This document shows positions 8,252-18,010 of a DNA stretch of 64,000 nt, piece after piece. Every line of letters begins with the position of its first letter. Position 1 is the first letter of the stretch. The stretch is taken from positions 806,001-870,000 of the forward strand of contig NZ_CP053830.1 of NCBI RefSeq assembly GCF_013372185.1, in the 5' to 3' direction. Below the pieces are notes generated by a model that made no database searches, was not told the DNA's origin, and saw only the letters and a program-made list of their open reading frames with translations. The position numbers and the translations under genes are program-made. The stretch comes from Campylobacter lari subsp. lari. GTDB taxonomy: Bacteria; Campylobacterota; Campylobacteria; Campylobacterales; Campylobacteraceae.

Positions 8252-8851
8252 ATGTTTAAAACAATACTCACACTTAGTTTTTTAAGTATTTTTTTTACAG
8301 CTTGTTCTAATGAAGAAAAACTTGATGCTAATTTAATCTCAAGCGGCACGCAATTTTCTAAAGAAAATTTACAAAAAGCAAATGATTTAGATAAAAAATC
8401 TTATGAAGAAATAGCTCATTTATTTAAAGACAATACAAATATAAAAAGTGATGATAAAAACATTTTAATTATTTTTAGCGCAAACCACTGCTTATATTGT
8501 GATAAATTAAAAGAAGAAATTAAAAATGATAAAAAAATACAAGATTTTATAAAAGAAAAATACAGCTCATATTATATAAATATAAGCTATAAAAAAATTC
8601 ATACATTTTATAAAAACCACAAAAGCGACTTAAGTACAGCTGAACTTTCTAGTATTTATGATATAGTAGCCACCCCTACTATTGTAATTTTAAACAAAAA
8701 CAGCCAAACTTTGTTAAATTATCCTGGTTTTATTAGCGCAAAAAGATTAGGCGCTACAATGGAGTTTTTAAACCAAAAAGAAAATCAAAATTTAGACGAG
8801 GCAGCCATAGCGCAAAAACTTATACATTTTTATAAAGAAAATAATATTTAA
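8252..8851 (+). CDS. Thioredoxin-fold lipoprotein (SoxW/TlpA-like)
   Basis: A 199-residue protein with a lipoprotein signal (lipobox FFTAC at residues 14-18) and a thioredoxin-like domain with CLYC active site in FSANHCLYCDKL. The cis-Pro loop is VATPTIVIL. It is predicted to be anchored in the periplasm and to reduce or shuffle disulfides. Its place between the multiheme cytochromes and a CcsBA heme lyase suggests it keeps heme-binding cysteines reduced (inference). The next gene starts 9 nt after its stop, so the two are almost certainly cotranscribed. Confidence 0.75.
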   Translation: MFKTILTLSFLSIFFTACSNEEKLDANLISSGTQFSKENLQKANDLDKKSYEEIAHLFKDNTNIKSDDKNILIIFSANHCLYCDKLKEEIKNDKKIQDFIKEKYSSYYINISYKKIHTFYKNHKSDLSTAELSSIYDIVATPTIVILNKNSQTLLNYPGFISAKRLGATMEFLNQKENQNLDEAAIAQKLIHFYKENNI

Positions 8852-8860
8852 GGGTTAAAA

Positions 8861-11560
8861 ATGCAGTATTTTTTTTCTTTTGCGATGAGTTTTTTGCTAA
8901 TGAGTATATACACCATAGCTTGTGCTGTGGCAACCTTTATAGAAAATGATTTTGGTATTAGTGCAGCCAAAGCTTTAATTTATAATAATGCTTGGTTTGA
9001 TATGTTGCATTTATTACTAGGTTTAAATTTAATCGGAGTGATATTTTACAACAAGCTTTTTCAAAAGAAAAAATACTCTATCTTACTTTTGCACTTATCC
9101 TTTATAGTGATTTTAATCGGTGCTGGACTTACTAGATATTTTGGTTTAGAAGGTGGAATACATATAAGAGAAAATGAAAGCTCTAGCACCATAGTCACTA
9201 GAGAAGAATTTATAAAAATTACTGATTTTGATACTAATGCTAGTTTTGAATTTCCTATTAGCTTTACCCCACTAACCCAAAAACATTTTGAAAAAACTAT
9301 AGACTTAAATGGCGAAAAATTAACCATAAGCTCTATCAAATACACTTCACAAAAAGACTCTGTCACACCTGCTAGCTTAAAATTAAACATTAATTATCAA
9401 AAAGCAAATACACAAATAATCTTAAATCCAAATTTTACAAATAAACAAGTGGTGTATTTTAACTTACAGGGAAAAAATTTTACTATCAATTGGGGGCCAA
9501 GAGAAATTAAGCTTCCTTTTGCATTACACTTAAAAGATTTTATACTAGAGCGTTATTTAGGTTCTATGAGCCCATCTTCTTATACTTCAAAAATTCAAAT
9601 CATAGATGAGCAAAATAATATTAACTTAGATTATGATATTTTTATGAATAATGTTCTTGATTATGGTGGATATAGATTTTTTCAAAGTTCTTATGATCAA
9701 GATGAACAAGGTACTATACTTTCAGTTAATAAAGATCCTGGTAAAATCCCTACATATATAGGTTATACTTTGTTGATTTTAGGATTTTTATGGGTTTTAT
9801 TTGACAAAAACTCAAGATTTCATCGTTTAAGTGTTTATTTAAAAAAAAGCCAAAGCTTTGTGTTGTTCATTTTACTTTTTGCAAATTTACAAACTCCACT
9901 TTTTGCACAAGAAAATAAAAATGAAATTTTAAATTTAATCTCAAATTTGCAAAAAAATTCCTATGATCATTCTTTAAATTTTGCAAAACTACTCGTGCAA
10001 GATCATAATGGTAGAATCAAGCCTTTAGATACTTTGGCAATGGAATTTGTTTATAAAATCACTCAAAAAGAAAAATTTTTAAATCTTCACTATGATCAAA
10101 TTTTTCTAGCAATGATGATTTATCCTAAAGAATTTAGAAAAATCAAAATGATAGCTACAAAAACAAGCAAGCTAAGAGAATTAATAGGCGCAGATATAAA
10201 TGAAAAATACATAGCATTTGATGATGTGTTTGATAATGGGGTATATAAACTGAGTAATTATGTTGAGGAAGCTAACCGCAAAAAGCCCTCACTAAGAACT
10301 AGCTTTGATAAAGATTTACTAGCCTTAGATGAAAAAATAAATCACGCATATTATATTTATAGCGGTCAAGCTTTAACTATTTTTCCTGATATTAACGAAC
10401 AAAGTTTAAAGTGGTATTCTCCAGTACAAATTTTACCCTTTGCAAAAGAAGATGTAGAGCGTTTACAAATGCTTTTAGTCAGCTATTTTTTACAAGTTCG
10501 CAATGGTGTTGAAAACAATCAATGGCAAGATGCAAATGAAATTTTACAATCTCTAAAAGATTTTCAAAATCACTATGGAAGTAATGTTTTACCGCCAAAG
10601 GAAAGATTAGACCTTGAAATACTGCTTAATCATTATAATATCTTTGATAATCTAACTTTTGTTTATATTAGCTTTGCGTTAGTGTTTTTCTTTTTAAGTT
10701 TTTATACTATATTAAAAAATATTTCTTTATCTACCTTTGTATATAGATTTTTTTACATCATTTTAAGTATGTGTGTAATCATACATGCATTAGCTTTAAT
10801 CATTCGTTGGTATGTAGGCGAGCATGCTCCTTGGAGTAATGCTTATGAAAGTATGATTTATATAGCTTTTGCTTGTGCGATAAGCGCTGTGATATTTTTT
10901 AAAAAATCACTCTTAGCCTTATGCGGTGCGAGTTTTTTAGCAGGTATTTCACTTTTTGTAGCTCATCTTGGCTTTATGGATCCTCAAATTGGAAATTTAA
11001 TACCTGTTTTAAAATCTTATTGGCTTAATATTCATGTATCGATTATAACAGCAAGCTATGGATTTTTAGCACTTTGTTTTATTGTAGGAATTTTGAGTTT
11101 AATTCTTTTTACCTTAAGAGGTAAGAATAAAAATATAGATTTAAACATCACCAAACTACACTGCGTTAATGAAATGTCTATGATAATAGGACTTGCAATG
11201 CTTACGATAGGAAATTTTTTAGGCGGAGTTTGGGCCAATGAAAGCTGGGGAAGATATTGGGGTTGGGATCCAAAAGAAACTTGGGCTTTGATTTCTATTG
11301 TAGTTTATACCATGGTATTACATTTAAGATTTATTTTCAAAACTTATTTTATTTTTGTTTTTGCAAGTGCTAGTGTTTTAGCTTTTTATAGTATATTAAT
11401 GACTTATTTTGGAGTAAATTTTTACCTTTCTGGGCTTCATTCTTATGCAAATGGCGATGCTTTTCCTATACCAACTTTTGTGTATATTTTAATCGCGCTT
11501 AATTTTATTTTAATTATTAGTGCAGGAAGAAAACGGGATTTAAATACGCCTAGTTTTTAA
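8861..11560 (+). CDS. ccsA1: Cytochrome c synthase CcsBA (ResB-ResC fusion), CcsA1-like
   Basis: An 899-residue polytopic membrane protein for heme export and attachment to apocytochrome c (System II). The N-terminal ResB/CcsB half has four membrane segments flanking a large periplasmic domain. The C-terminal ResC/CcsA half carries the tryptophan-rich heme-handling motif ESWGRYWGWDPKETW. Flanking histidines include HAPWSNAYESM and GLHSYANGD. Wolinella has several isoenzymes, and CcsA1 is dedicated to the unusual MccA heme site. The linkage to mccA here argues for the same role, so the symbol is by context. The stop codon lies inside a strong terminator hairpin. Confidence 0.8.
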   Translation: MQYFFSFAMSFLLMSIYTIACAVATFIENDFGISAAKALIYNNAWFDMLHLLLGLNLIGVIFYNKLFQKKKYSILLLHLSFIVILIGAGLTRYFGLEGGIHIRENESSSTIVTREEFIKITDFDTNASFEFPISFTPLTQKHFEKTIDLNGEKLTISSIKYTSQKDSVTPASLKLNINYQKANTQIILNPNFTNKQVVYFNLQGKNFTINWGPREIKLPFALHLKDFILERYLGSMSPSSYTSKIQIIDEQNNINLDYDIFMNNVLDYGGYRFFQSSYDQDEQGTILSVNKDPGKIPTYIGYTLLILGFLWVLFDKNSRFHRLSVYLKKSQSFVLFILLFANLQTPLFAQENKNEILNLISNLQKNSYDHSLNFAKLLVQDHNGRIKPLDTLAMEFVYKITQKEKFLNLHYDQIFLAMMIYPKEFRKIKMIATKTSKLRELIGADINEKYIAFDDVFDNGVYKLSNYVEEANRKKPSLRTSFDKDLLALDEKINHAYYIYSGQALTIFPDINEQSLKWYSPVQILPFAKEDVERLQMLLVSYFLQVRNGVENNQWQDANEILQSLKDFQNHYGSNVLPPKERLDLEILLNHYNIFDNLTFVYISFALVFFFLSFYTILKNISLSTFVYRFFYIILSMCVIIHALALIIRWYVGEHAPWSNAYESMIYIAFACAISAVIFFKKSLLALCGASFLAGISLFVAHLGFMDPQIGNLIPVLKSYWLNIHVSIITASYGFLALCFIVGILSLILFTLRGKNKNIDLNITKLHCVNEMSMIIGLAMLTIGNFLGGVWANESWGRYWGWDPKETWALISIVVYTMVLHLRFIFKTYFIFVFASASVLAFYSILMTYFGVNFYLSGLHSYANGDAFPIPTFVYILIALNFILIISAGRKRDLNTPSF

Positions 11561-11573
11561 ACTAGGCTTTGCT
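11548..11573. terminator. Bidirectional terminator between ccsA1 and the lpxD operon
   Basis: GCCTAGTTT (11548-11556) and AAACTAGGC (11559-11567) form a 9-bp stem with a 2-nt loop. TTTGCTTTTTT follows on the plus strand. The hairpin contains the stop codons of both convergent genes. Confidence 0.75.
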
Positions 11574-11786
11574 TTTTTCTATTTCTTGAAGTGCTAGGAT
11601 AAGATCTTTTAAATTTTCATAAGGAATATGAACTTTCCAATCTATTCCATTTTCCTTTTTTAAAGCCACACCTATACTTAAGATATCATTACTTCCTACA
11701 CCATAAGGATTAGAAAGATTACAAAGGCTTATTTCTCCACTTTTACTACCATGTAATTCTATAGTTTTAAATATTTTTTTACTCAT
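11562..11786 (-). CDS. Conserved small hypothetical protein
   Basis: A 74-residue protein with no signal peptide or membrane segment. I do not recognise a named family. Mixed beta/alpha composition ([17 protein letters not shown], then [17 protein letters not shown]) suggests a small folded domain. The start overlaps the end of lpxD by 8 nt, so it is probably translated from the same mRNA as the last gene of the ilvI-ilvH-lpxD operon. Function unknown. Confidence 0.6.
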   Translation of the reverse strand: MSKKIFKTIELHGSKSGEISLCNLSNPYGVGSNDILSIGVALKKENGIDWKVHIPYENLKDLILALQEIEKSKA

Positions 11787-12738
11787 GTTTATCCCTAAAT
11801 GCTGTGATAATTTTTGCTTGAAATTTTAACCAATCTTTTTGAAGCATGATAGGAAAACCACCATAAACCCTAGCACCTTCTAAATTTTTAGTGACCCCAC
11901 CTCTTGCGGCTATGGTAGCAAAATCCCCTATTTCCAAATGCCCGCTTGTAGCACTTTGTCCACCCATAGTGACATTTTTACCTAAAATGCTTGAGCCTGA
12001 AATTCCACTTTGAGCTACTATAAGGCAGTTCTCCCCTATTTCACAATTATGTCCTACTTGAACCAAATTATCAATCTTTGTGCCTTGCTTTATGATAGTA
12101 CTTTCAAAAACTGCTCTATCTATAGTAGTACAAGCTCCAACTTCTACAAAATCTTCTAAAATAACATTTCCATTGTGATAAATCTTATAATGCTCGCCAT
12201 TTTTTGTATGTGCATAACCAAAACCATCACTACCTATAACACAATTTGCCAGCAAATGACATTTTTTACCTATTTTAGTGTCATTATAAATCACAGCATT
12301 TGGATGAATTATAGTATATTCACCTATACTTACATTATCGCCTATATAAGCGCCTGCCATTATCACTACATGATCAGCTATTTGGACATTTTCACCTATA
12401 TAAACATTTGGCATAATCTTAGCACTTTTGGCAATATTAGATTGTTTTTTTTCACTAGAGATCAAAGGTTTAGCAAAAAGCTTACTTAAAAGCGCAAAAG
12501 ATAAATGTGGATTATCAACAACTAGCTTAACGCAATCTTTTGAAACTAAATTTTCAAATTCTTTTGAGATTAATATAGCCCCAGCTCCACTACTTGCGAT
12601 TTTTTTAGAGTTTTTTTCTCCATCGCAATAACTAAGTTCACTAAAACTTGCGTTATTTAATGAATTTAAAGCTGTAATTTCTATATCATCTCCATAATAT
12701 TCTATACCTAAAAATTTAGCAATTTCACTAATTTTCAT
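11779..12738 (-). CDS. lpxD: UDP-3-O-acylglucosamine N-acyltransferase LpxD
   Basis: A 319-residue enzyme of lipid A synthesis that adds the N-linked hydroxyacyl chain to UDP-3-O-acyl-glucosamine in the cytoplasm. The N-terminal uridine-binding domain (about 1-95) is followed by a left-handed beta-helix of hexapeptide repeats ([26 protein letters not shown] and on). The catalytic His of the family is expected in [14 protein letters not shown]. It overlaps ilvH upstream by 4 nt; the order ilvI-ilvH-lpxD matches C. jejuni. Confidence 0.93.
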   Translation of the reverse strand: MKISEIAKFLGIEYYGDDIEITALNSLNNASFSELSYCDGEKNSKKIASSGAGAILISKEFENLVSKDCVKLVVDNPHLSFALLSKLFAKPLISSEKKQSNIAKSAKIMPNVYIGENVQIADHVVIMAGAYIGDNVSIGEYTIIHPNAVIYNDTKIGKKCHLLANCVIGSDGFGYAHTKNGEHYKIYHNGNVILEDFVEVGACTTIDRAVFESTIIKQGTKIDNLVQVGHNCEIGENCLIVAQSGISGSSILGKNVTMGGQSATSGHLEIGDFATIAARGGVTKNLEGARVYGGFPIMLQKDWLKFQAKIITAFRDKHE

Positions 12739-13202
12739 TTTACCTCCATTAAAATAGAACCACTTCTAACTACACTAATAGGATTATACTTTTTCATAGT
12801 TTTTAAAAAGTTATCGATATTTTTCGCATCATCACTTGCCATTACTACAATAAACTCATCATCACTATAAGTTACACTGCCATTATAAGCTTTTAATATA
12901 GCATCTAAGCCTGCAAAATTTTCATTTAAAGCAATCTTTACCAAAGCTGTTTCTTTTTCTATAAAATCACTAGAATCAATCACCTTATAAGTAGGTATGA
13001 GTTTATGAAGTTGTTTTATGATTTGCTCAAAAACTTTTTCATCACCTAAAGTAACGATGTTTATCCTTGAGAATTCTTTATCATCAAGTGGTGCAACAGT
13101 AAGTGATTCTATATTATAACCACGCCCTGAAAAAAGCCCAACAACGCGTGATAATACCCCATGCTCATTTAATACAATGACAGAAATTACTCTTCTTTTC
13201 AT
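12735..13202 (-). CDS. ilvH: Acetolactate synthase small (regulatory) subunit IlvH
   Basis: A 155-residue regulatory subunit that binds IlvI and usually confers valine feedback inhibition in branched-chain amino-acid synthesis. The N-terminal ACT domain is clear ([30 protein letters not shown]). The start overlaps ilvI by 4 nt and the end overlaps lpxD by 4 nt, so the three are translationally coupled. Confidence 0.93.
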   Translation of the reverse strand: MKRRVISVIVLNEHGVLSRVVGLFSGRGYNIESLTVAPLDDKEFSRINIVTLGDEKVFEQIIKQLHKLIPTYKVIDSSDFIEKETALVKIALNENFAGLDAILKAYNGSVTYSDDEFIVVMASDDAKNIDNFLKTMKKYNPISVVRSGSILMEVK

Positions 13203-14908
13203 TTTTTATCCTTGTTTTTATAGCTAGGTAAAATCATATTATAAATAGCTCCCCCTGCAGGTACCATAGGTAATACATCTTCATAACGATCTATAGCCAC
13301 ATTTAAAACACAAGTTTTTTTAGATTCTAAGGCTGCTTTGAAAGCTTTTTGAAATTCTTCTTTATTGCAAACATTATAACCCTCACAATGAAAACCTTTA
13401 GCAATAGTAATAAAATCAGGTTGACTTGTTAAATCTGTATTAGAAAATCTTTCTTTATAAAACATACTTTGCCATTGTCTTACCATGCCTAAAAAAGAAT
13501 TATTTAAAATGATATTAATCACTTTGATTTTATAAGCACTTGCAGTCATTAACTCTTGTATATTCATTAAAAAAGAACCATCACCTACAAAATTTACCAC
13601 CACTTCTTCACCTACAGCTAATTTAGCTCCAAGTGCAGCCGGTAAAGAATAACCCATAGTTCCTTGTCCACCACTTGTTGCAAGTTGTCTTGCATAATTA
13701 AAAGGATAAAATTGCGCTACCCACATTTGATGCTGTCCTACATCAGTAATTATCCTTGCATCAGGAGCTAATCTAGCGCATTCTTCTATAACCCATTGAG
13801 GTTTTAAAACTTCATCACTATCTTCATAGATTAAAGGATATAATTGCTGATATCTTTGTAAAGTTTTAAACCATTCTTGGTATTTTGTATTATCAAAGCT
13901 TTCTTTTTTTAATTCTTCTAAGGTATCTAAAATAACACTTTTAATATCCCCAACTATAGGAAAATGCGCTTCAATGATTTTAGAAATAGAACTTGGATCT
14001 ATATCAATATGAACGATTTTTGCACCCTTAGCAAACTCACTTGTTTTACCAGTAATCCTATCATCAAACCTAGCACCCACAGCAATGAGCAAATCACACT
14101 CACTTAAAGCAATATTTGCACAATAGCTCCCATGCATACCTGCCATTTTTAAATTAAGCTCATCATCACTTCTTAAAGTCCCTAGAGCCATCAAGGTTTC
14201 AACTGCAGGAATTTGACAAAAATGAATTAATTCTCTTAATTCATCACTAGCATTAGAAGCTACACAACCTCCACCTAGATAAAATAAAGGTTTTTGAGCA
14301 TTTTTAATCAAACTTACTAATTTTTTAATTTGCTTGATATTTCCTTTATAGGTTGGCTTGTAAGTTTTCATAGAAATTTCTTTAGGATAGTGCCATTTAC
14401 CTATAGCAGCAGTAATATCCTTAGGTATATCAATATGCACAGGCCCTTTTCTACCTGTTGTAGCAATATAAAAAGCTTCTTTTAAAATTTTAGGTAATTC
14501 TTCAATATTTTTTACTAAATAATTATGTTTTACACAAGGTCTTGAAATACCTATAGCATCGATTTCTTGAAAGGCATCGGTTCCTATTAAAGAATTTGCA
14601 ACTTGAGCTGAAATTAAAACCAAAGGTATAGAATCACTATAAGCAGTAGCTAAACCTGTAACTGTATTGGTAAAACCAGGTCCACTTGTAACTACCGCCA
14701 CGCCAACCTCACCACTCATTCTAGCATAAGCATCAGCACTATGTAAGGCTGCTTGCTCGTGTCTAACTAGGATATGTTTAAAATGAGTTTGCTTATAAAT
14801 TTCATCATAAATATTTAAAGCAGCACCACCAGGATAACCAAAAACTACTTTAACATTTTCTTCTTTTAATGCTTCACAAATCATTTGCGAGCCATTTAGC
14901 TCTTTCAT
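13199..14908 (-). CDS. ilvI: Acetolactate synthase large (catalytic) subunit IlvI
   Basis: A 569-residue thiamine-diphosphate/FAD enzyme that condenses pyruvate to acetolactate (or with 2-oxobutyrate to acetohydroxybutyrate). The N-terminal domain has FGYPGGAALNIYDEI and the catalytic glutamate region RHEQAALHSADAYAR. The C-terminal diphosphate/Mg motif is GDGSFLMNIQELMTAS with NNSFLGMVRQWQ. First gene of the ilvI-ilvH-lpxD operon. About 83 bp separate it from oorC upstream. Confidence 0.94.
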   Translation of the reverse strand: MKELNGSQMICEALKEENVKVVFGYPGGAALNIYDEIYKQTHFKHILVRHEQAALHSADAYARMSGEVGVAVVTSGPGFTNTVTGLATAYSDSIPLVLISAQVANSLIGTDAFQEIDAIGISRPCVKHNYLVKNIEELPKILKEAFYIATTGRKGPVHIDIPKDITAAIGKWHYPKEISMKTYKPTYKGNIKQIKKLVSLIKNAQKPLFYLGGGCVASNASDELRELIHFCQIPAVETLMALGTLRSDDELNLKMAGMHGSYCANIALSECDLLIAVGARFDDRITGKTSEFAKGAKIVHIDIDPSSISKIIEAHFPIVGDIKSVILDTLEELKKESFDNTKYQEWFKTLQRYQQLYPLIYEDSDEVLKPQWVIEECARLAPDARIITDVGQHQMWVAQFYPFNYARQLATSGGQGTMGYSLPAALGAKLAVGEEVVVNFVGDGSFLMNIQELMTASAYKIKVINIILNNSFLGMVRQWQSMFYKERFSNTDLTSQPDFITIAKGFHCEGYNVCNKEEFQKAFKAALESKKTCVLNVAIDRYEDVLPMVPAGGAIYNMILPSYKNKDKK

Positions 14909-14977
14909 TATTTTACCTTTTTGCCTAAAATGGAAAATATTATAACGATAATTTAATAAATATTATTTTATAAGGAG

Positions 14978-15001
14978 AGTTTCTTGAAAAATCAAGAAAC
15001 T
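14978..15001 (-). terminator. Hairpin at the end of the oor operon
   Basis: AGTTTCTTGA (14978-14987) and TCAAGAAACT (14992-15001) form a perfect 10-bp stem with a 4-nt loop. The oorC stop codon is part of the stem. No long T-run follows on the minus strand, so termination may be incomplete. Confidence 0.5.
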
Positions 15002-15549
15002 ACTTGTGCTTTTTTAGCGTATTCTATACCTAAATCAAAAGCTTTTGCATTTGCTTCTTTAGTTTTTGCAGGTACCATATCAAGCATAGTTTGTTTTAAT
15101 GCATCAATATCAATACATTTACTCATATAAGCAGCTATAGCCAAAGCAACAACTGATTGAGTGGCTACATTGCCTACTTCTTCTTTAGCTATAGTAATAA
15201 TAGGAATTTCAAAAATTTTCCATCTTACATAATCTTCTTTGCTTGGATGAACTAAATTTGGCTCTACAACTATAACACCACCTTCACAAACACCATCTTT
15301 AAAACTATGATAACCCTTATCAGCAGTTGAAAGCATAAAACTCACTTCACCTTCTACTGCATAAGGAAAAAAGATTTCACTTTCATCAATGATGATATCA
15401 ACCTTAGTTGGTCCACCTCTAACTTGAGAAGTATAAGTAGAAGCTTTAAAAGCATTGCGCCCTTCTTTAATGGCAGCTTTAGCTAAAATTTCACCTGCAG
15501 TGATAACCCCTTGTCCACCTTCACCGCAAAATCTTAATTGATATTTCAT
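14992..15549 (-). CDS. oorC: 2-oxoglutarate:acceptor oxidoreductase gamma subunit OorC
   Basis: A 185-residue gamma subunit of the four-subunit enzyme that converts 2-oxoglutarate to succinyl-CoA using a low-potential acceptor in place of 2-oxoglutarate dehydrogenase. The family N-terminus YQLRFCGEGGQGVITAGEILAKA is clear, followed by TYTSQVRGGPTKVDI. Last gene of oorDABC; it overlaps oorB by 4 nt. Confidence 0.93.
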   Translation of the reverse strand: MKYQLRFCGEGGQGVITAGEILAKAAIKEGRNAFKASTYTSQVRGGPTKVDIIIDESEIFFPYAVEGEVSFMLSTADKGYHSFKDGVCEGGVIVVEPNLVHPSKEDYVRWKIFEIPIITIAKEEVGNVATQSVVALAIAAYMSKCIDIDALKQTMLDMVPAKTKEANAKAFDLGIEYAKKAQVVS

Positions 15550-16391
15550 TTTAATGCTCCTAAATCAACCATTCTTTTTTCTTTCAAGGCTCTTCTAACT
15601 TCTTCATAAGCTTCGCAATATTCTGCCTTGCTTTCATCTTGATGTAAAATTCCTGTAGGGAATTTATCTGCTCTTTGCTCATAGTCTAATTGTTCAAATT
15701 TATTTTTTTCAACACAACGATTTTTAATCCAATCAAGCATGCTTACAGCTTCACCCATTTTATTTTTTCTACCAAGATTAATATGGCAGTTTGAAAATAC
15801 ATCCACAAAGCTATAACCTTTGTGTGACAAAGCTTTAAAAATGATATTTTCAAGTTTATTTGCCTCAATAACATTTGTTCTTGCTACAAAAGAAGCCCCA
15901 GCGGCTTTAGTAAGCTCACAAGCATCAAAATTTGGGTCTATATTACCTGCTTGAGCTGTAACAGTGTAAAAGCCTTGTGGGGTAGTTGGAGAAGTTTGAG
16001 AATTTGTAAGACCATAAATAAAATTATTGATTAAAATATGAGTTAAATCTATATTTCTTCTGCAACCATGAATAGTGTGATTTCCACCAATTGCCAAAGT
16101 ATCACCATCCCCGCTTACTACGATTACATGTTTTTTAGGATTTGCTAGTTTAATTCCTGTTGCATAAGCTATAGCTCTACCATGAGTTGTATGAACCGTG
16201 TTGCAATTTACATAAGAACTCATTCTACCACTACAACCTATACCAGAAACCAAACAAACATCATCCATATTCCAGCCAAGTTTTTGTATAGCTCTAATAA
16301 TAGCTTTTAAAACAACACCATCACCACAACCCCAGCACCATTGTGTTGGAAGTTTATCTACTCTTAAATACTCATCATAATTAAAAGCCAT
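15546..16391 (-). CDS. oorB: 2-oxoglutarate:acceptor oxidoreductase beta subunit OorB
   Basis: A 281-residue thiamine-diphosphate-binding subunit. The motif GDGDTLAIGGNHTIHGCRRN is the diphosphate-binding loop. The N-terminal WCWGCGDGVVLKAI and VSGIGCSGRM carry the conserved cysteines of the beta subunit. Its start lies 1 nt after the oorA stop, consistent with a fixed-stoichiometry complex. Confidence 0.94.
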   Translation of the reverse strand: MAFNYDEYLRVDKLPTQWCWGCGDGVVLKAIIRAIQKLGWNMDDVCLVSGIGCSGRMSSYVNCNTVHTTHGRAIAYATGIKLANPKKHVIVVSGDGDTLAIGGNHTIHGCRRNIDLTHILINNFIYGLTNSQTSPTTPQGFYTVTAQAGNIDPNFDACELTKAAGASFVARTNVIEANKLENIIFKALSHKGYSFVDVFSNCHINLGRKNKMGEAVSMLDWIKNRCVEKNKFEQLDYEQRADKFPTGILHQDESKAEYCEAYEEVRRALKEKRMVDLGALK

Positions 16392-16392
16392 T

Positions 16393-17517
16393 TTACATAT
16401 TCTCCTTTACTTTAGCAATAATTTCACTTGGGGTTATAGGGCGACCATTTGCACGGTGCAAGCTAATAAAATCATCTCTTTTGCTTACTCTTTGAATTTC
16501 TTCTAAATATTGCCCCATATTTAGCTCGCTAACCATAACTTTTTCAAATTTAGATACCACTTGAGCTATTTTTTTCTCAGCTACTGGATATAAAGTAATA
16601 GGTCTAAAAAGCCCTACTTTAAAACCTTCTTCTCTAAGTCTTAAAATAGCTTCTTTAGCAGATCTTGCAACACTACCATAAGCAATGATTAAAAACTGCG
16701 CATCATCACACATAAACTCTTCATAAGTGCAAATTTCATCAGTATTATTTTTAATCTTACCAAACAATCTTTTTATATTTTTATCTACAATCGCTCCATC
16801 TTCAGTTGGAAAACCTATATCTCCATGATGAAGTCCTGTGATATGATAACGATAACCTTCAAAGAAAGGATTTAGCGTAGCAGCTTCATTTTCCCCTGCT
16901 GCATAAGGTTTATAATCTTTTTTATCGCCGCTAAATTTTTTACGGTTAATAATTTCTAATTCTTCTAAATCAGGCAATTTTGCCTTACCATTCATATGTC
17001 CTATGGTTTCATCTAAAAGTAAAAATACCGGAGTCATATATTTTTCAGCTAGATTAAAAGCTCTAATGGTTTCAGTATAAGCTTCTTCTAATGAAGCAGG
17101 AGCTAAAGCTATACTCGCATAATCTCCATGCGTTGGAGCTTTAGCCTGAAACAAATCACCTTGTGCAACCCTTGTAGGAAGACCAGTGGATGGACCACCT
17201 CTCATAACATTTACAATCACAAGTGGAATTTCAGCTATAAAACCCAAGCCAATTTGCTCAGCTTTTAAAGAAATCCCAGGCCCGCTACTTGCTGTCATAG
17301 ACTTAACACCACTCATAGAAGCACCCAAAGCCACACTAATACCTGAAATTTCATCTTCCATCTGTATAAAAGTACCATCATTTTTTGGTAACATATGACT
17401 TAGTTCGTGTGCTATTTCAGAACTTGGGGTAATTGGATAACCACCAAAAAATTTACAGCCACAATCAATCGCAGCTTTGGCTACTAAAACATTACCTGTT
17501 GATATCACTTCTCTCAT
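16393..17517 (-). CDS. oorA: 2-oxoglutarate:acceptor oxidoreductase alpha subunit OorA
   Basis: A 374-residue alpha subunit with the pyruvate:ferredoxin-oxidoreductase N-terminal fold (GCKFFGGYPITPSSEIAHEL, then QMEDEISGISVALGASMSG). The C-terminal domain has LIIAYGSVARSAKEAI. With OorB it forms the catalytic core. It lies 8 nt after oorD in the operon. Confidence 0.94.
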   Translation of the reverse strand: MREVISTGNVLVAKAAIDCGCKFFGGYPITPSSEIAHELSHMLPKNDGTFIQMEDEISGISVALGASMSGVKSMTASSGPGISLKAEQIGLGFIAEIPLVIVNVMRGGPSTGLPTRVAQGDLFQAKAPTHGDYASIALAPASLEEAYTETIRAFNLAEKYMTPVFLLLDETIGHMNGKAKLPDLEELEIINRKKFSGDKKDYKPYAAGENEAATLNPFFEGYRYHITGLHHGDIGFPTEDGAIVDKNIKRLFGKIKNNTDEICTYEEFMCDDAQFLIIAYGSVARSAKEAILRLREEGFKVGLFRPITLYPVAEKKIAQVVSKFEKVMVSELNMGQYLEEIQRVSKRDDFISLHRANGRPITPSEIIAKVKENM

Positions 17518-17525
17518 TGTTTTTC

Positions 17526-17834
17526 CTATGCGTTTAATTTTTTATATTTATTTTCTTTAACAGCTTGTGCTCTTTCTTTAGCTTCTGGTGTAAGTTTTGC
17601 AAATTTAAATTCATCTCTTTTAGCAACGAAAATTGCAAAATCAGGACAATGGCTTTCGCATTCACTACAGCCTATACAAGAATCAGGATGAACCACTTCT
17701 ATCATCTGTCCTAAAACTGCACTGATTTCATCTCTCATTGCTAAAACTCCAGCTGGACAATAACTAACACAGATATTGCAAGCTTTACATCTTGCTTCAT
17801 CAACCCAAACCGGTGTATTTTCTGGGGCTACCAT
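17526..17834 (-). CDS. oorD: 2-oxoglutarate:acceptor oxidoreductase ferredoxin-like subunit OorD
   Basis: A 102-residue protein with two [4Fe-4S] motifs: CKACNICVSYCPAG and CIGCSECESHCPDF. It is the electron-transfer subunit of the Oor complex. First gene of oorDABC, 176 bp downstream of mdh on the same strand. Confidence 0.93.
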   Translation of the reverse strand: MVAPENTPVWVDEARCKACNICVSYCPAGVLAMRDEISAVLGQMIEVVHPDSCIGCSECESHCPDFAIFVAKRDEFKFAKLTPEAKERAQAVKENKYKKLNA

Positions 17835-17986
17835 TAAAATTCCTTTCCAATTTATTGTTATTTTTAATGATTTTTTATCAAAAATTATTTTTAAACAAAC
17901 TTTTTATTATAGCGAATTTATGGCATGAGTAAATATTATTTAAAATATAAGGTAAAACAAATAGGTATTTATAACGCAAAGTAACA

Positions 17987-18007
17987 TTAGGAGTTAAAAA
18001 CTCCTAA
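17987..18007 (-). terminator. Hairpin after mdh
   Basis: TTAGGAGTT (17987-17995) and AACTCCTAA (17999-18007) form a 9-bp stem with a 3-nt loop, 3 bp after the mdh stop on the minus strand. The following sequence is only mildly T-rich, so mdh and oorDABC could still be partly cotranscribed. Confidence 0.45.
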
Positions 18008-18010
18008 AAA

